36,294 nt of DNA from Pseudomonadota bacterium (GTDB lineage: Bacteria; SAR324; NAC60-12). The notes under the pieces were generated by a model that ran no database searches, was not told where the DNA came from, and saw only the letters and a program-made list of their open reading frames with translations. A program made the position numbers and the translations under genes. Location of the stretch: positions 1-36,294 of the forward strand of contig SHAT01000019.1 of assembly GCA_004213175.1 (NCBI GenBank). The letters are read 5' to 3'. Below, one piece after another: positions 1 through 7,893 of the stretch; position 1 is the stretch's first letter; every line of letters starts with the position of its first letter.

Positions 1-273
1 AATTGTAGAGCTGATTAGGTTTTGAATTTCAGTAGACGGAGCAAGTTCTGGATTACGCAACCAATAATGTCCAACCATACGATTTTCATCAGGATTGGCG
101 ATGCCGCCATCTTCCAGGTCCTGCATTTGTTGAAAAGCACTTTGGAAAAGTTTTTCCTCTGAATTCGGTGGCACATCAGGAACATCCATGAGCGATGTAT
201 CAAGTGAGAAGCCCACTTCAGGGAGTTCGAGGAAATTCTGTTGAAAATTATACCAGGAAGACGTTTTGTTCAT
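1..273 (-). CDS. pgi: glucose-6-phosphate isomerase, N-terminal part (cut by window edge)
   Basis: The enzyme interconverts glucose-6-phosphate and fructose-6-phosphate in the cytoplasm. The reading frame opens at an ATG (271-273) and stays open for 91 codons to the left edge, so only the N-terminus is visible. It starts MNKTSSWYNFQQNF and contains NPDENRMVGHYWLRNPELAP at about residues 61-80, a stretch I recognise from the N-terminal region of bacterial Pgi proteins. It lies 25 bases behind the GT9 glycosyltransferase stop and probably shares its transcript. The catalytic core lies outside the window, so activity cannot be judged. The assignment rests on this motif and the frame. Confidence 0.8.
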   Translation of the reverse strand, partial: MNKTSSWYNFQQNFLELPEVGFSLDTSLMDVPDVPPNSEEKLFQSAFQQMQDLEDGGIANPDENRMVGHYWLRNPELAPSTEIQNLISSTI

Positions 274-298
274 GCTGACTTTTTGGTTTGGCAAATTT

Positions 299-1354
299 TT
301 ATGTTAAATCCTTCAATCTATTTTCACACAATTCTGTAGTAATTTTGGAGTCCGAAAGTTGCTGAAGGCATCCACCGTGCGGACATTTATTGAACTTGCA
401 AATCTCCGGACTGTCTAGTGTTGGAGTGACAACCCATTTCTGCTGATCATAAGGACCCCAGCGAATTGGCGTATGAGGTTTTGCCGGACAGAAAAAACCT
501 AGCAGCGGCGTTTTTACTGCATTTGCAAGATGTAAAGGGCCGGTGCTACTGGTGATCAGTAAAGAGGAGTTCCGGATTATGGTCAAAAATTCTGCAAGAG
601 AATAACGACCTGCCATTATTTTTACTCGCTCCTGAGGAAAATCCTCAGCAATATCATCTACCAATTTTTCCTCTCCAGAAGCTCCTGTCAATAAAACTGT
701 CCATGATGTTTTATCTAACAACAACTGAACAATCAGTCGGTATTGTGTCTTGTTCAAATTAGGAGCGGAAGAACCGCTACCAGGATGGACGATTACATAT
801 TCATTAAGATTTTGTTCAGTGAGAAAATTGTCCCACCACGGTTCAGGAGTCCATTGTTTAAATTCAGTATGGGGTTGCGGATTTTCGCCCGGTAGTAGTG
901 ATGCAAGCAGAGACAGATTATACTCTGCTTCATGCTTTAAGCATTCTTTGCGGTGTTCAAAAATACGTTGAGTTAAAAGGAAAGAATACCACCGGTAAGC
1001 AGTACCAATGCGCACGGGAATTTTGGCTTTAAACAGTGCAAACGCTAATTCTAACCTCGGATAAAAAAGCAGGGCCACATCAATCTTCAACTGCTCGAGT
1101 TCTCTACTGAGTTGCATAATTCCAGGCCAGCCTTTGTGTCGCTTCTCCGGTTCATAAGTCAGTAGGAGGTCTATACCTTCGTATTTCTCAATCAGGGGCA
1201 CGGTGTATGGCTGTGCTAAAAAGACGATGAAAGCAGCGGGATATTTTTTGCGTAAAGCAGTGACTGAAGGCAGAGTGAGGATAGTATCACCGATTCGATC
1301 TGTGCGGATCAAGAGGAAACGTTCAGGCGGATTTGAGGAAGAATCTTGTGACAT
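299..1354 (-). CDS. GT9-family glycosyltransferase (ADP-heptose:LPS heptosyltransferase-like)
   Basis: This is a GT-B fold glycosyltransferase of the WaaF/WaaC/RfaF class, which normally adds heptose to lipid A-core at the inner face of the inner membrane. The N-terminus has the family signature RTDRIGDTILTLPSV. The C-terminal half has VHPGSGSS and the donor-site segment LLITSSTGPLHLANA, where many relatives have NDTG. The C-terminus carries several Cys (CKFNKCPHGGC), common in this family. I use the ATG at 1354 (MSQDSSSNPPERF), giving 351 residues. A longer frame to 1447 would overlap sdhB and adds an atypical N-terminus. The exact sugar donor and acceptor cannot be read from sequence. It lies 34 bases downstream of sdhB, probably by read-through. 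Confidence 0.8.
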   Translation of the reverse strand: MSQDSSSNPPERFLLIRTDRIGDTILTLPSVTALRKKYPAAFIVFLAQPYTVPLIEKYEGIDLLLTYEPEKRHKGWPGIMQLSRELEQLKIDVALLFYPRLELAFALFKAKIPVRIGTAYRWYSFLLTQRIFEHRKECLKHEAEYNLSLLASLLPGENPQPHTEFKQWTPEPWWDNFLTEQNLNEYVIVHPGSGSSAPNLNKTQYRLIVQLLLDKTSWTVLLTGASGEEKLVDDIAEDFPQERVKIMAGRYSLAEFLTIIRNSSLLITSSTGPLHLANAVKTPLLGFFCPAKPHTPIRWGPYDQQKWVVTPTLDSPEICKFNKCPHGGCLQQLSDSKITTELCENRLKDLT

Positions 1355-1388
1355 GAAAGCATTTTGCTGTTTTCGACAAAAATATAAA

Positions 1389-2135
1389 CTATGCTTTAAA
1401 AATATTATGCCAAAGTTTATCTGATACTTGACGACCCATTTCTGCAATGGATTCAGTCAGCGGAATTGATTTTGGACAGGCTTCCACGCAGTTTTGGGCG
1501 TTTCCGCAATCGGCAATTCCACCTTCCTGCATAAGAGTGTCAAGCCGTTCGCCAGCCATGTTTTTGGCGGTTGGGTGCATGTTAAAGAGACGTGACTGAC
1601 TGATTGCGGCTGCGCCGAGGAAGTTGTTGCCGCTGCTGTATTGCGGGCAGGCTTCAACACAACATCCGCAAGTCATGCACTCCGAAAGTTTATAAGCCGT
1701 TTCCTGATGTTCTTGGGAGAGGCGACCTCCAGGGCCTAGGTCGTGGTATCCGTCTGCATTAACCCAGGCCTGTACCTTTTTAAGTGCACTGAACATCCTC
1801 GTACGATCAACCACCAAATCCCTGACAAGGGGGAATTTGCTCATTGGTTCCAGCTTTATTGGTTTTTCCAGTTGATCCACTAAAGCACTGCATGATTGGC
1901 GTACCTTACCGTTTATGACCATTGTACAGGTACCACAAACTTCTTCCAGACAGTTGCTTTCCCATACTACTGGTGTTACTTCCTCTCCTTTTGCGTTTAT
2001 TGGATTTGCCTGAATATCCATTAAACAGGAGATGACATTTGAGTTGGGAACATAAGGAATTGTGAAAGTTTCCCAGTAAGAACTGGAACTTTTAGAATCC
2101 TGACGTTTAATCTTGAAGGTAACAGTATCTGTCAT
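1389..2135 (-). CDS. sdhB: succinate dehydrogenase / fumarate reductase iron-sulfur subunit
   Basis: SdhB/FrdB passes electrons between the flavoprotein and the membrane haem/quinone subunit. All ligands are visible in the 248 residues: [2Fe-2S] Cys62, Cys67, Cys70 and Cys82; a [4Fe-4S] set Cys153, Cys156, Cys159 with Cys163-Pro; and the second group Cys210, Cys216, Cys220-Pro for the [3Fe-4S] centre. The start is ATG with GAGG upstream. It follows sdhA by 9 bases, so the two are clearly co-transcribed. Together with a single five-helix SdhC this makes a type-B enzyme, which may run as succinate:quinone reductase or fumarate reductase. The direction cannot be told from sequence. Confidence 0.93.
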   Translation of the reverse strand: MTDTVTFKIKRQDSKSSSSYWETFTIPYVPNSNVISCLMDIQANPINAKGEEVTPVVWESNCLEEVCGTCTMVINGKVRQSCSALVDQLEKPIKLEPMSKFPLVRDLVVDRTRMFSALKKVQAWVNADGYHDLGPGGRLSQEHQETAYKLSECMTCGCCVEACPQYSSGNNFLGAAAISQSRLFNMHPTAKNMAGERLDTLMQEGGIADCGNAQNCVEACPKSIPLTESIAEMGRQVSDKLWHNIFKA

Positions 2136-2144
2136 TTTCTATCC

Positions 2145-4079
2145 TCAGTCGTATTTTCTTGGGCGTGGAGCAATGAGCGAAGTGTCCACTGCCTCATAAG
2201 AAATATCAGGGCCTCCGTTCTGATAAGTCGCAATGGTAGTTTTGAGCCATTTGATATTGTTTTCAGAGAAATTTTTCATGTACGCTAAATGTTCTGGAGC
2301 AAAAGCATCTTCCTGAATATTACCAGTTTCTTTTTGTTCTTCAAATTCCAGATATGTCTCAGGCCGGAAATCGCTCGGCTGATTGAGGTCAAATTCCGGT
2401 TTGTAATGTGAACCTCGGAATTCGTCTCTTAACAAGGCACCCTTAGTGATAATTTTGGAAAGCTGAATCATATTCCAGAGCTGATTAATGAAACTCGGTA
2501 CAGGATTGGACCAATCGTTTGTGTCAACACACTTAACATTTTTCCAGCGTGATTCAAATTCATTAATTTTGTCGAGTGTTGATTTCAGTTTTTCATTCTC
2601 CCTGACGATCAGAACATTTGAAATCATTTCTTCTGCCATCTCTCTGTGCAACGCATAAGGATTTTCATTGCCGTTCATGCTCTTGATATTTGAATAACTT
2701 TCCTGCCATTTGTTCACGGAAGTGGTATAGACAGTTTCCGGGACATCTTCTGCTGCTTGTGGAACATTTTTCACATAATTGAGTACGCCCGGACTCATCA
2801 TTAATCCTGTGTATATACAGCTCAACAATGAGTTTGCGCCAAGTCTGTTTCCACCGTGATACTGATAATCCGCTTCACCTGCCGCATAAAGTCCTGTGAT
2901 CGAAGTCATTTGATTTTGTGGGGACTGATGGTCGATCAAACCTTCTGATGTACGTGTGTAGTCTGTCCAGATGCCTCCCATCGAATAATGTACTGCCGGG
3001 AAAATTTCCATTGGCTCTTCACGGGGGTCAGTACCAGTAAATTTTTCGTAAGTCTCAAGAATTCCACCCAGACGATGATCAAGAAATTCACGCGTATGGT
3101 GAGTTAAATCCAGATAGACTTTCATTTCGCCGTTAATACCTAATTTATCGTTAACGCAAATATCGTAAATTTCTCGCGCTCCAACGTCACGTGGTACTAA
3201 ATTTCCAAAAAGTGGATAACGTTCTTCAAGAAAATAAAAGCGTTCTTGTTCCGGAATCTCTTTAGGATTTCGTGAATCACCAGCTTTTTTCGGAACCCAG
3301 ACTCTTCCACCTTCACCGCGTGCTGATTCACTCATCAAACGTAATTTGTCTCGACCGGGAATTGCGGAGGGATGAATTTGAATGAACTCACCGTTTCCGT
3401 ATTTAGCGCCCTGTAAATATGCGGATGTGACCGCTGTTCCTGTGCAGACCATGGAATTGGTCGAACGTCCGTAAACCAGCCCGGGACCTCCGGTGGCTAA
3501 AATCACCGCATCGCCTTTTTCCGCTTTGATTTCACCACTGCGTAAATTGTGAATGACCGCTCCGACGCAGCGTTCATCATCGTTAAGTACTGCACCAAGA
3601 TATTCGTGCGCTTCCATTTTTTCAACTAAACCCTGCACCTCGAAATGGCGTACCTGCTCATCAAGCGCATACAAAAGCTGCTGGCCTGTGGTTGCGCCGG
3701 CAAATGCTGTACGGTTATAGAGCGTACCTCCAAATCTACGGAAGTCGAGATTGCCTTCTGGAGTCCGGTTAAATGTTACTCCCAGGCGGTCCATCAGGTT
3801 GATGACATATGGTGCGTGATGGCACATGTCTTTGCAGAGTGGTTGGTGTGCCAAAAAATCACCTCCTTTTACGGTATCATAAAAATGGATGTCTGGAGAA
3901 TCACCCTCACCTTTGATGTTGACCGCACCATTGATCCCACCCTGTGCGCAGACTGAATGTGAACGCTTAACGGGTAAAAATGATACTACCAGCACCGACA
4001 TACCAAGTTCCGCCATTTTCATGGTTGCGGCGAGCCCGGCTAATCCTCCTCCAATTACTATAACTCGTTGCTTGCTCAT
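2145..4079 (-). CDS. sdhA: succinate dehydrogenase / fumarate reductase flavoprotein subunit
   Basis: This is the catalytic subunit that oxidises succinate or reduces fumarate, with covalently bound FAD on the cytoplasmic side. The 644 residues begin with a Rossmann FAD site, VIGGGLAGLAA (8-18). His41 in SHSVCAQGGINGA is the expected flavinylation histidine. Further family blocks are HPSAIPG, ESARGEGG, the active-site region HYSMGGIWTDY, and AGEADYQYHGGNRLGANSLL, which contacts FAD. The length and the short linker around His41 match the Bacteroidetes/epsilon/delta-type SdhA rather than the alphaproteobacterial type. It lies 14 bases after sdhC and 9 before sdhB. Confidence 0.95.
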   Translation of the reverse strand: MSKQRVIVIGGGLAGLAATMKMAELGMSVLVVSFLPVKRSHSVCAQGGINGAVNIKGEGDSPDIHFYDTVKGGDFLAHQPLCKDMCHHAPYVINLMDRLGVTFNRTPEGNLDFRRFGGTLYNRTAFAGATTGQQLLYALDEQVRHFEVQGLVEKMEAHEYLGAVLNDDERCVGAVIHNLRSGEIKAEKGDAVILATGGPGLVYGRSTNSMVCTGTAVTSAYLQGAKYGNGEFIQIHPSAIPGRDKLRLMSESARGEGGRVWVPKKAGDSRNPKEIPEQERFYFLEERYPLFGNLVPRDVGAREIYDICVNDKLGINGEMKVYLDLTHHTREFLDHRLGGILETYEKFTGTDPREEPMEIFPAVHYSMGGIWTDYTRTSEGLIDHQSPQNQMTSITGLYAAGEADYQYHGGNRLGANSLLSCIYTGLMMSPGVLNYVKNVPQAAEDVPETVYTTSVNKWQESYSNIKSMNGNENPYALHREMAEEMISNVLIVRENEKLKSTLDKINEFESRWKNVKCVDTNDWSNPVPSFINQLWNMIQLSKIITKGALLRDEFRGSHYKPEFDLNQPSDFRPETYLEFEEQKETGNIQEDAFAPEHLAYMKNFSENNIKWLKTTIATYQNGGPDISYEAVDTSLIAPRPRKYD

Positions 4080-4093
4080 CTAAATATCTCTGT

Positions 4094-4711
4094 TTACCAA
4101 ATTGCAGACAGTGCGTATAAGGCGCTGGCAGCTAAAATAAAAAAAAGAAAAATGCTGAAAATGCGAACCCGAATTTGAGATTTTGGAGTGAGGGCGATAC
4201 CCCAGGTCATGCAAAAAGTGTTGAGGCCATTTGAAAAATGAAAAACTGCTCCAAGAGTGCCAAGTAGATAAACTGCTTTAGTGATCATGCCGGAATCGGG
4301 ATCGCTGAAGCCGCTGGAAAGATGTTCAAAATGAGTCCCCCAGGTGCCTGCGATCCATGGACCAAGCTGGGCATTCCAAACGTGTGCAATTATAAAAAGC
4401 AATACGCCGATACCGCTAATTCGCTGCAGCCAGAATAAAAGATGTGAAAAGTATGTGTAGGAAGGCTGAACACTGGATTCAAAAATCAGCCGAATGCCGA
4501 AGAAGGCATGAAAAAAAAGTGGTATGTAAACCACAATGACTAAGGCCCAAATCGCTAATGGACTGTCGTAAAAACCATTAATAACCTTATTGTAAACCTC
4601 TGCACCGGAATGCAGATACAACTGCAGGTAGAGATGGTACACCAAAAAAAGTCCTACCGGCACAATACCAGTTAAACTATGGATGCGCCGTGCGAGAAAA
4701 TGAGAGTCCAT
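4094..4711 (-). CDS. sdhC: succinate dehydrogenase / fumarate reductase cytochrome b subunit (type B, di-haem)
   Basis: This membrane anchor binds two b haems and carries the quinone site. It has 205 residues with five predicted helices (about 12-32, 52-76, 97-113, 146-170 and 182-203). Candidate haem ligands are His11, His26, His68, His110 and His158, placed within or near helices as in the b558 family. There is no sdhD, consistent with a single-polypeptide type-B anchor. The gene order C-A-B is that of Wolinella-type frdCAB. It is the first gene of the operon and is preceded by an extended -10 promoter. The start is the ATG at 4711. Confidence 0.9.
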   Translation of the reverse strand: MDSHFLARRIHSLTGIVPVGLFLVYHLYLQLYLHSGAEVYNKVINGFYDSPLAIWALVIVVYIPLFFHAFFGIRLIFESSVQPSYTYFSHLLFWLQRISGIGVLLFIIAHVWNAQLGPWIAGTWGTHFEHLSSGFSDPDSGMITKAVYLLGTLGAVFHFSNGLNTFCMTWGIALTPKSQIRVRIFSIFLFFILAASALYALSAIW

Positions 4712-4767
4712 GTATCATCCATTGTAATTAAAAAACGCTAAATAAACTTAGGAAAATCTCTGACCTC

Positions 4768-4776
4768 ATTATATCA
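4768..4776 (-). promoter_or_regulatory. extended -10 promoter for sdhCAB
   Basis: Read on the minus strand, this is TGATATAAT: a perfect TATAAT preceded by TGn, the extended -10 form that tolerates a poor -35. No good -35 box is seen 15-18 bases upstream. It lies 57 bases before the sdhC ATG, with no other gene between. Confidence 0.5.
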
Positions 4777-4824
4777 CAAACGGTTGCCTTAGATTAAGTA
4801 AAATTTAATATACTTAAGTTTAGT

Positions 4825-5094
4825 TCAGCTTTTTGCTGTTTTTTCTATGGAAAGGGCAAGGCGTGACTTATAACGGGCGCCGGTACGTTTGTGCAGAACA
4901 CCTTTTGTAACAGCTTTGTCTATATTCTTTTGAACACCGGAATAAGCTTCTCTTACCTTTTCAATATTGCCGCTTTCCAGAATCAGTCTGAACTTTTTAA
5001 TTACTGTACGTAGGTCTGAGCGTAGGGAACGATTCTGTGCAGTGCGTTTAATGGTTTGCCTAACTCGTTTAAGTGCTGACTTGTGATGAGCCAT
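4825..5094 (-). CDS. rpsT: 30S ribosomal protein S20
   Basis: S20 is a small helical primary-binding protein of the 30S subunit that contacts 16S rRNA. The 89-residue basic protein begins MAHHKSALKRVRQTIKR and contains the family blocks RSDLRTVIKKF and the C-terminal GVLHKRTGARYKSRLA, in the expected order and length. The ATG is preceded by AAGGAA. It is the last gene of the rpsP-to-rpsT run, separated from rnhB by 170 bases that hold a GC hairpin. It may have its own promoter or be processed from the longer transcript. Confidence 0.95.
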   Translation of the reverse strand: MAHHKSALKRVRQTIKRTAQNRSLRSDLRTVIKKFRLILESGNIEKVREAYSGVQKNIDKAVTKGVLHKRTGARYKSRLALSIEKTAKS

Positions 5095-5143
5095 ATGTGT
5101 TTCCTTTTTTAATAAAATAGCGTTGATGAAATGATCATTGTTA

Positions 5144-5161
5144 GGCGGCTTTCTATCCGCC
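5144..5161 (-). promoter_or_regulatory. GC hairpin in the rpsT leader
   Basis: GGCGG (5144-5148) and CCGCC (5157-5161) form a 5-bp all-GC stem with an 8-base loop, 50 bases upstream of the rpsT ATG. No T-run follows in the direction of transcription, so it is not a standard terminator. It could be a leader structure or a processing stop. It is the only GC-rich element in an AT-rich gap. Confidence 0.35.
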
Positions 5162-5264
5162 AGTTATAAAGCAATCACGTCAAATTGTGTCTGCATTTTT
5201 GTAATATCCTTCAGATGATATGATAAAATCCCCCCAACTGAAGTGACTTCGTAAATTATTTTTG

Positions 5265-5918
5265 TCAAAGCAATTCCATTTGCACTGGTTTGAGCCGAAA
5301 AGATTTTCGATGCAAGGGAGTCAATCCATATTCTTCAATGGCTTCCCTGTGCAGCTTGGTCGGGTATCCCTTGTGAAGATCAAAGCTCCATTCAGGAAAA
5401 AGTTTTGCTTTTTCGACCATATATCTATCACGTGTTACTTTGGCCAAAATAGATGCAGCAGCTATGCTTTTTGAACGTGTATCTCCCTTGATTACAGCAT
5501 TACCTGGGACCGGTGTCTGCGGATAATGATTCCCATCAATAAGGGCAAAATCCGGAGCGGGTCTTATTTCTGCTAGGCAACGGTACATACCATACATTGT
5601 TGCCTGCAAAATGTTTAGGCTGTCAATCTCCTGAGGAGATATTGAGACAATCTTGAACGCCTGTGCTTCACTGCAAATTAGCTCAAAAAAGTGTTCCCGT
5701 TTTTGTAAAGAAAGCTTCTTTGAATCATTTAACAAATGCCCAGAGTTCCAATCTTTTCCTAATATAACTGCTGCTACTACTAAAGGCCCAGCCAGAGGTC
5801 CACGTCCTGCCTCGTCAACACCAGCAACATACCTGAATCCGCGCCCTTGGGCCACCGTTTCAAGTTCAAGCGTTGGGAAGGACCCCGACGCGTTCTTTGA
5901 TCCGAGCTGCTTTTCCAC
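5265..5918 (-). CDS. rnhB: ribonuclease HII
   Basis: RNase HII cuts RNA at RNA-DNA junctions and removes misincorporated ribonucleotides. Seen in order are [15 protein letters not shown] with the metal-binding Asp-Glu pair, [16 protein letters not shown] and [21 protein letters not shown]. The start is uncertain. An ATG at 5963 would overlap rplS by 98 bases. I use the GTG at 5918 because it keeps [14 protein letters not shown], which resembles the usual family N-terminus. A GTG at 5855 would give 196 residues and avoid overlap. All options keep the catalytic domain whole. Whichever start is used, it is likely translationally coupled to rplS. Confidence 0.92.
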   Translation of the reverse strand: MEKQLGSKNASGSFPTLELETVAQGRGFRYVAGVDEAGRGPLAGPLVVAAVILGKDWNSGHLLNDSKKLSLQKREHFFELICSEAQAFKIVSISPQEIDSLNILQATMYGMYRCLAEIRPAPDFALIDGNHYPQTPVPGNAVIKGDTRSKSIAAASILAKVTRDRYMVEKAKLFPEWSFDLHKGYPTKLHREAIEEYGLTPLHRKSFRLKPVQMELL

Positions 5919-6234
5919 GACGATCCCGCAGATAATAAAGTTTTGCTTGGCGAACTTTTCCAACTTTTATGACGTCAATACTTTCAATCCGTGGAGAGTG
6001 CAGCGGAAAAATCCGCTCAACACCATATCCCTGTGTTACTTTTCGGACAGTGAAAGTTGCCTTGTTGTTAGTGGCACCGCAATGCTTACCAATCAATACA
6101 CCCTCAAAAGCTTGGATACGCTCCTTGTTACCTTCTGTAATACGGTAGTTTACCCGGATACTGGATCCAACTCTTAACTCTGGCAAATCGCTGCGTAATT
6201 GCGATTGCTCAACTTTTTCCAATGCAGTAGTCAT
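5866..6234 (-). CDS. rplS: 50S ribosomal protein L19
   Basis: L19 sits at the 30S-50S interface of the ribosome. The 122-residue protein has the family blocks [51 protein letters not shown] and a C-terminal basic segment [18 protein letters not shown]. The ATG at 6234 is preceded by AAAGAGA. It follows trmD as in the conserved rpsP-rimM-trmD-rplS order, and its 3' end overlaps the rnhB reading frame. Confidence 0.96.
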   Translation of the reverse strand: MTTALEKVEQSQLRSDLPELRVGSSIRVNYRITEGNKERIQAFEGVLIGKHCGATNNKATFTVRKVTQGYGVERIFPLHSPRIESIDVIKVGKVRQAKLYYLRDRRGKAARIKERVGVLPNA

Positions 6235-6305
6235 TTTTTCTCTTTACTTAATGTGAAATTATACTTGCTTCCTTTGTTCCTCCAGATGCAATGTATATGA
6301 TTAGG

Positions 6306-6992
6306 TTAGAGCAGATCCGGACGTCGCTTTTTTGTCCGGACTAGTGCTTGTTCTTCCCGCCACTCTGTTATTACTTTGTGGTTACCAGAAAGTAATTCCT
6401 TTGGAACGTCCATACCCTCATAACTTGCAGGCCTTGTATACTGCGGATATTCTAGCAATGATTGAGTGAAAGATTCCCGCTCTGTTGATTCCTGGTTACC
6501 GAGAATATTTGGAACGAGACGGCTGATTGTTTCAATCATCGTCATTGCGATAACTTCTCCGCCTAAGCAAATGAAATCACCTCCTGAAATCTCCTCATCC
6601 ACCAAACTGCGAATCCTCTCATCAAATCCTTCGTATCGTCCGCATATCAGTGTCAATACTGCTTTACACCGGCTCAGCTGTTTAGCTTTTGCCTGCGTAA
6701 AAGGTTGCCCCTGAGGAGTTAGTAATACAGTATGCGTTTCAAGTCCAGCAGCATGATTTTTTTTTTTTTGTTCCTCAAGTGTTTCAGCAATTGGCTCAAT
6801 CCTCAGTAACATTCCAGGGCCTCCACCGTAAGGCGTATCATCTACCTGAAGATGTTTTCCACGGCCGTGTCTTCGGTAATTGACCAGGTCTACCTTGAGG
6901 TACTGCTGTTCAATTGACTTTTTAATTAAACTCTCTTCCAGAAAAGAAGAAAAAATCTTCGGAAACAAGGTTAAAACATCAATGTGCAACAT
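6306..6992 (-). CDS. trmD: tRNA (guanine37-N1)-methyltransferase
   Basis: TrmD makes m1G37 in tRNAs that read CCN and similar codons, preventing +1 frameshifting. It is a trefoil-knot SPOUT enzyme. Visible are the N-terminal IDVLTLFPKIF, DDTPYGGGPGMLL, the knot blocks ICGRYEGFDERI and GGEVIAMTMIE, and the C-terminal YTRPASYEGMDVP. At 228 residues it is close to the usual length. Its ATG overlaps the rimM 3' end by 14 bases, so the two are coupled. Oddity: codons for EEQKKKN contain 13 consecutive A (6757-6769 on the minus strand), a strong slippage-prone tract inside an otherwise intact gene. Confidence 0.96.
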   Translation of the reverse strand: MLHIDVLTLFPKIFSSFLEESLIKKSIEQQYLKVDLVNYRRHGRGKHLQVDDTPYGGGPGMLLRIEPIAETLEEQKKKNHAAGLETHTVLLTPQGQPFTQAKAKQLSRCKAVLTLICGRYEGFDERIRSLVDEEISGGDFICLGGEVIAMTMIETISRLVPNILGNQESTERESFTQSLLEYPQYTRPASYEGMDVPKELLSGNHKVITEWREEQALVRTKKRRPDLL

Positions 6993-7533
6993 CGCTCTCT
7001 GGAGTATAATTTTCGATTAATCCAGGTAAAGGATCAATAACCATACATTGTTTTTCAAGATCCAGTTCCAAAACAACATGCGGGACATCAGGAATCAGGA
7101 ATTCATTTTCTCCATTATGCACCTCGTATACGTTATTGGCACCGGTCTCCATAAAATCTGTAACCTTCCCCAAAAAACGTCCATTTTTATCTTCTACTCT
7201 GCAACCGATAAGTTGATGAACAAAAAACTCACCGGTCTCTAAGGGCTTCAACTGTTCATCAGGCAGCAACAGGCGGCAGCCTTTTATGTTTTCCGCAGCA
7301 TTGCGAGAATCAATTTCATCAAAAAATATTATCCAACCTTTTTTTGTGGGCAGTATTCGTGAAACTTTTAAAGGTAGCAGCTGCCCTGCATTTTCCATAA
7401 AGAAAATTTTTACAGATAAATAATAATCCGGTGTCTCTGTAAAAAACTTAACACGAACCGCACCTTTGATGCCGTGTGCGCCAATAATAGTGGCGAACCA
7501 TGTCAAATCATCATAATCACAAAAGTTACTCAA
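6979..7533 (-). CDS. rimM: 16S rRNA processing protein RimM
   Basis: RimM helps late 30S maturation through S19. The 184 residues begin with the family block TIIGAHGIKGAVRVKFFTE. The PRC-barrel part contains GEFFVHQLIGCRVEDKNG and the C-terminal segment FLIPDVPHVVLELDLEKQ. The start is a TTG at 7533. It is supported by AAAGG about five bases upstream, and no ATG lies between it and the conserved domain. It sits 41 bases after rpsP across a hairpin and overlaps trmD. Confidence 0.93.
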   Translation of the reverse strand: MSNFCDYDDLTWFATIIGAHGIKGAVRVKFFTETPDYYLSVKIFFMENAGQLLPLKVSRILPTKKGWIIFFDEIDSRNAAENIKGCRLLLPDEQLKPLETGEFFVHQLIGCRVEDKNGRFLGKVTDFMETGANNVYEVHNGENEFLIPDVPHVVLELDLEKQCMVIDPLPGLIENYTPESDVAH

Positions 7534-7555
7534 CGCGGCCTTTATAGAATGAAAG

Positions 7556-7576
7556 GATTAGCTCAGAAGGCTAATC
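7556..7576 (-). promoter_or_regulatory. intercistronic hairpin between rpsP and rimM
   Basis: GATTAGC (7556-7562) and GCTAATC (7570-7576) form a perfect 7-bp stem with a 7-base loop. On the minus transcript it begins at the rpsP stop codon. No T-run follows, so it is more likely to set relative expression or mRNA stability than to be a full terminator. Confidence 0.4.
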
Positions 7577-7817
7577 ACGCGTTTGTTTTTGCCTGCTTCA
7601 TTAATCTGTTAACACGATCCGTTGGTTGTGCGCCCACAGAAAGCCAGTGTTTGACACGCTCAGCATCAATTTCGAAACGATTTTCAGTAACCATTGGATT
7701 GTAAAAACCAATATGCTCAAGATAGCGGCCGTCGCGTTTGCAACGTTGATCGGCGACTACAACACGGTAGTAAGGTTTCTTTCTTGTGCCTCCTCTGGCA
7801 AGACGAATTTTAACCAT
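7575..7817 (-). CDS. rpsP: 30S ribosomal protein S16
   Basis: S16 is an early 30S assembly protein. The 80-residue basic protein begins [20 protein letters not shown] and contains [16 protein letters not shown] and the C-terminal [16 protein letters not shown], all diagnostic. The start is ATG at 7817. The small KH-domain gene (khpA), often found between rpsP and rimM in Gram-positives and some deltaproteobacteria, is absent here. Confidence 0.96.
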   Translation of the reverse strand: MVKIRLARGGTRKKPYYRVVVADQRCKRDGRYLEHIGFYNPMVTENRFEIDAERVKHWLSVGAQPTDRVNRLMKQAKTNA

Positions 7818-7893
7818 ATAAATATTTTTTCAGGTTTTAGGTTTAAATTTCATTTGTAAGTTTTAAGACTAAATCTCTTTGTTTTAAATTCCG

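Noticed and set aside
15-203. 62-codon minus-strand frame at the left edge
   Set aside because: It is a shadow frame of the pgi N-terminus, which is open in another frame on the same strand and has a family motif.
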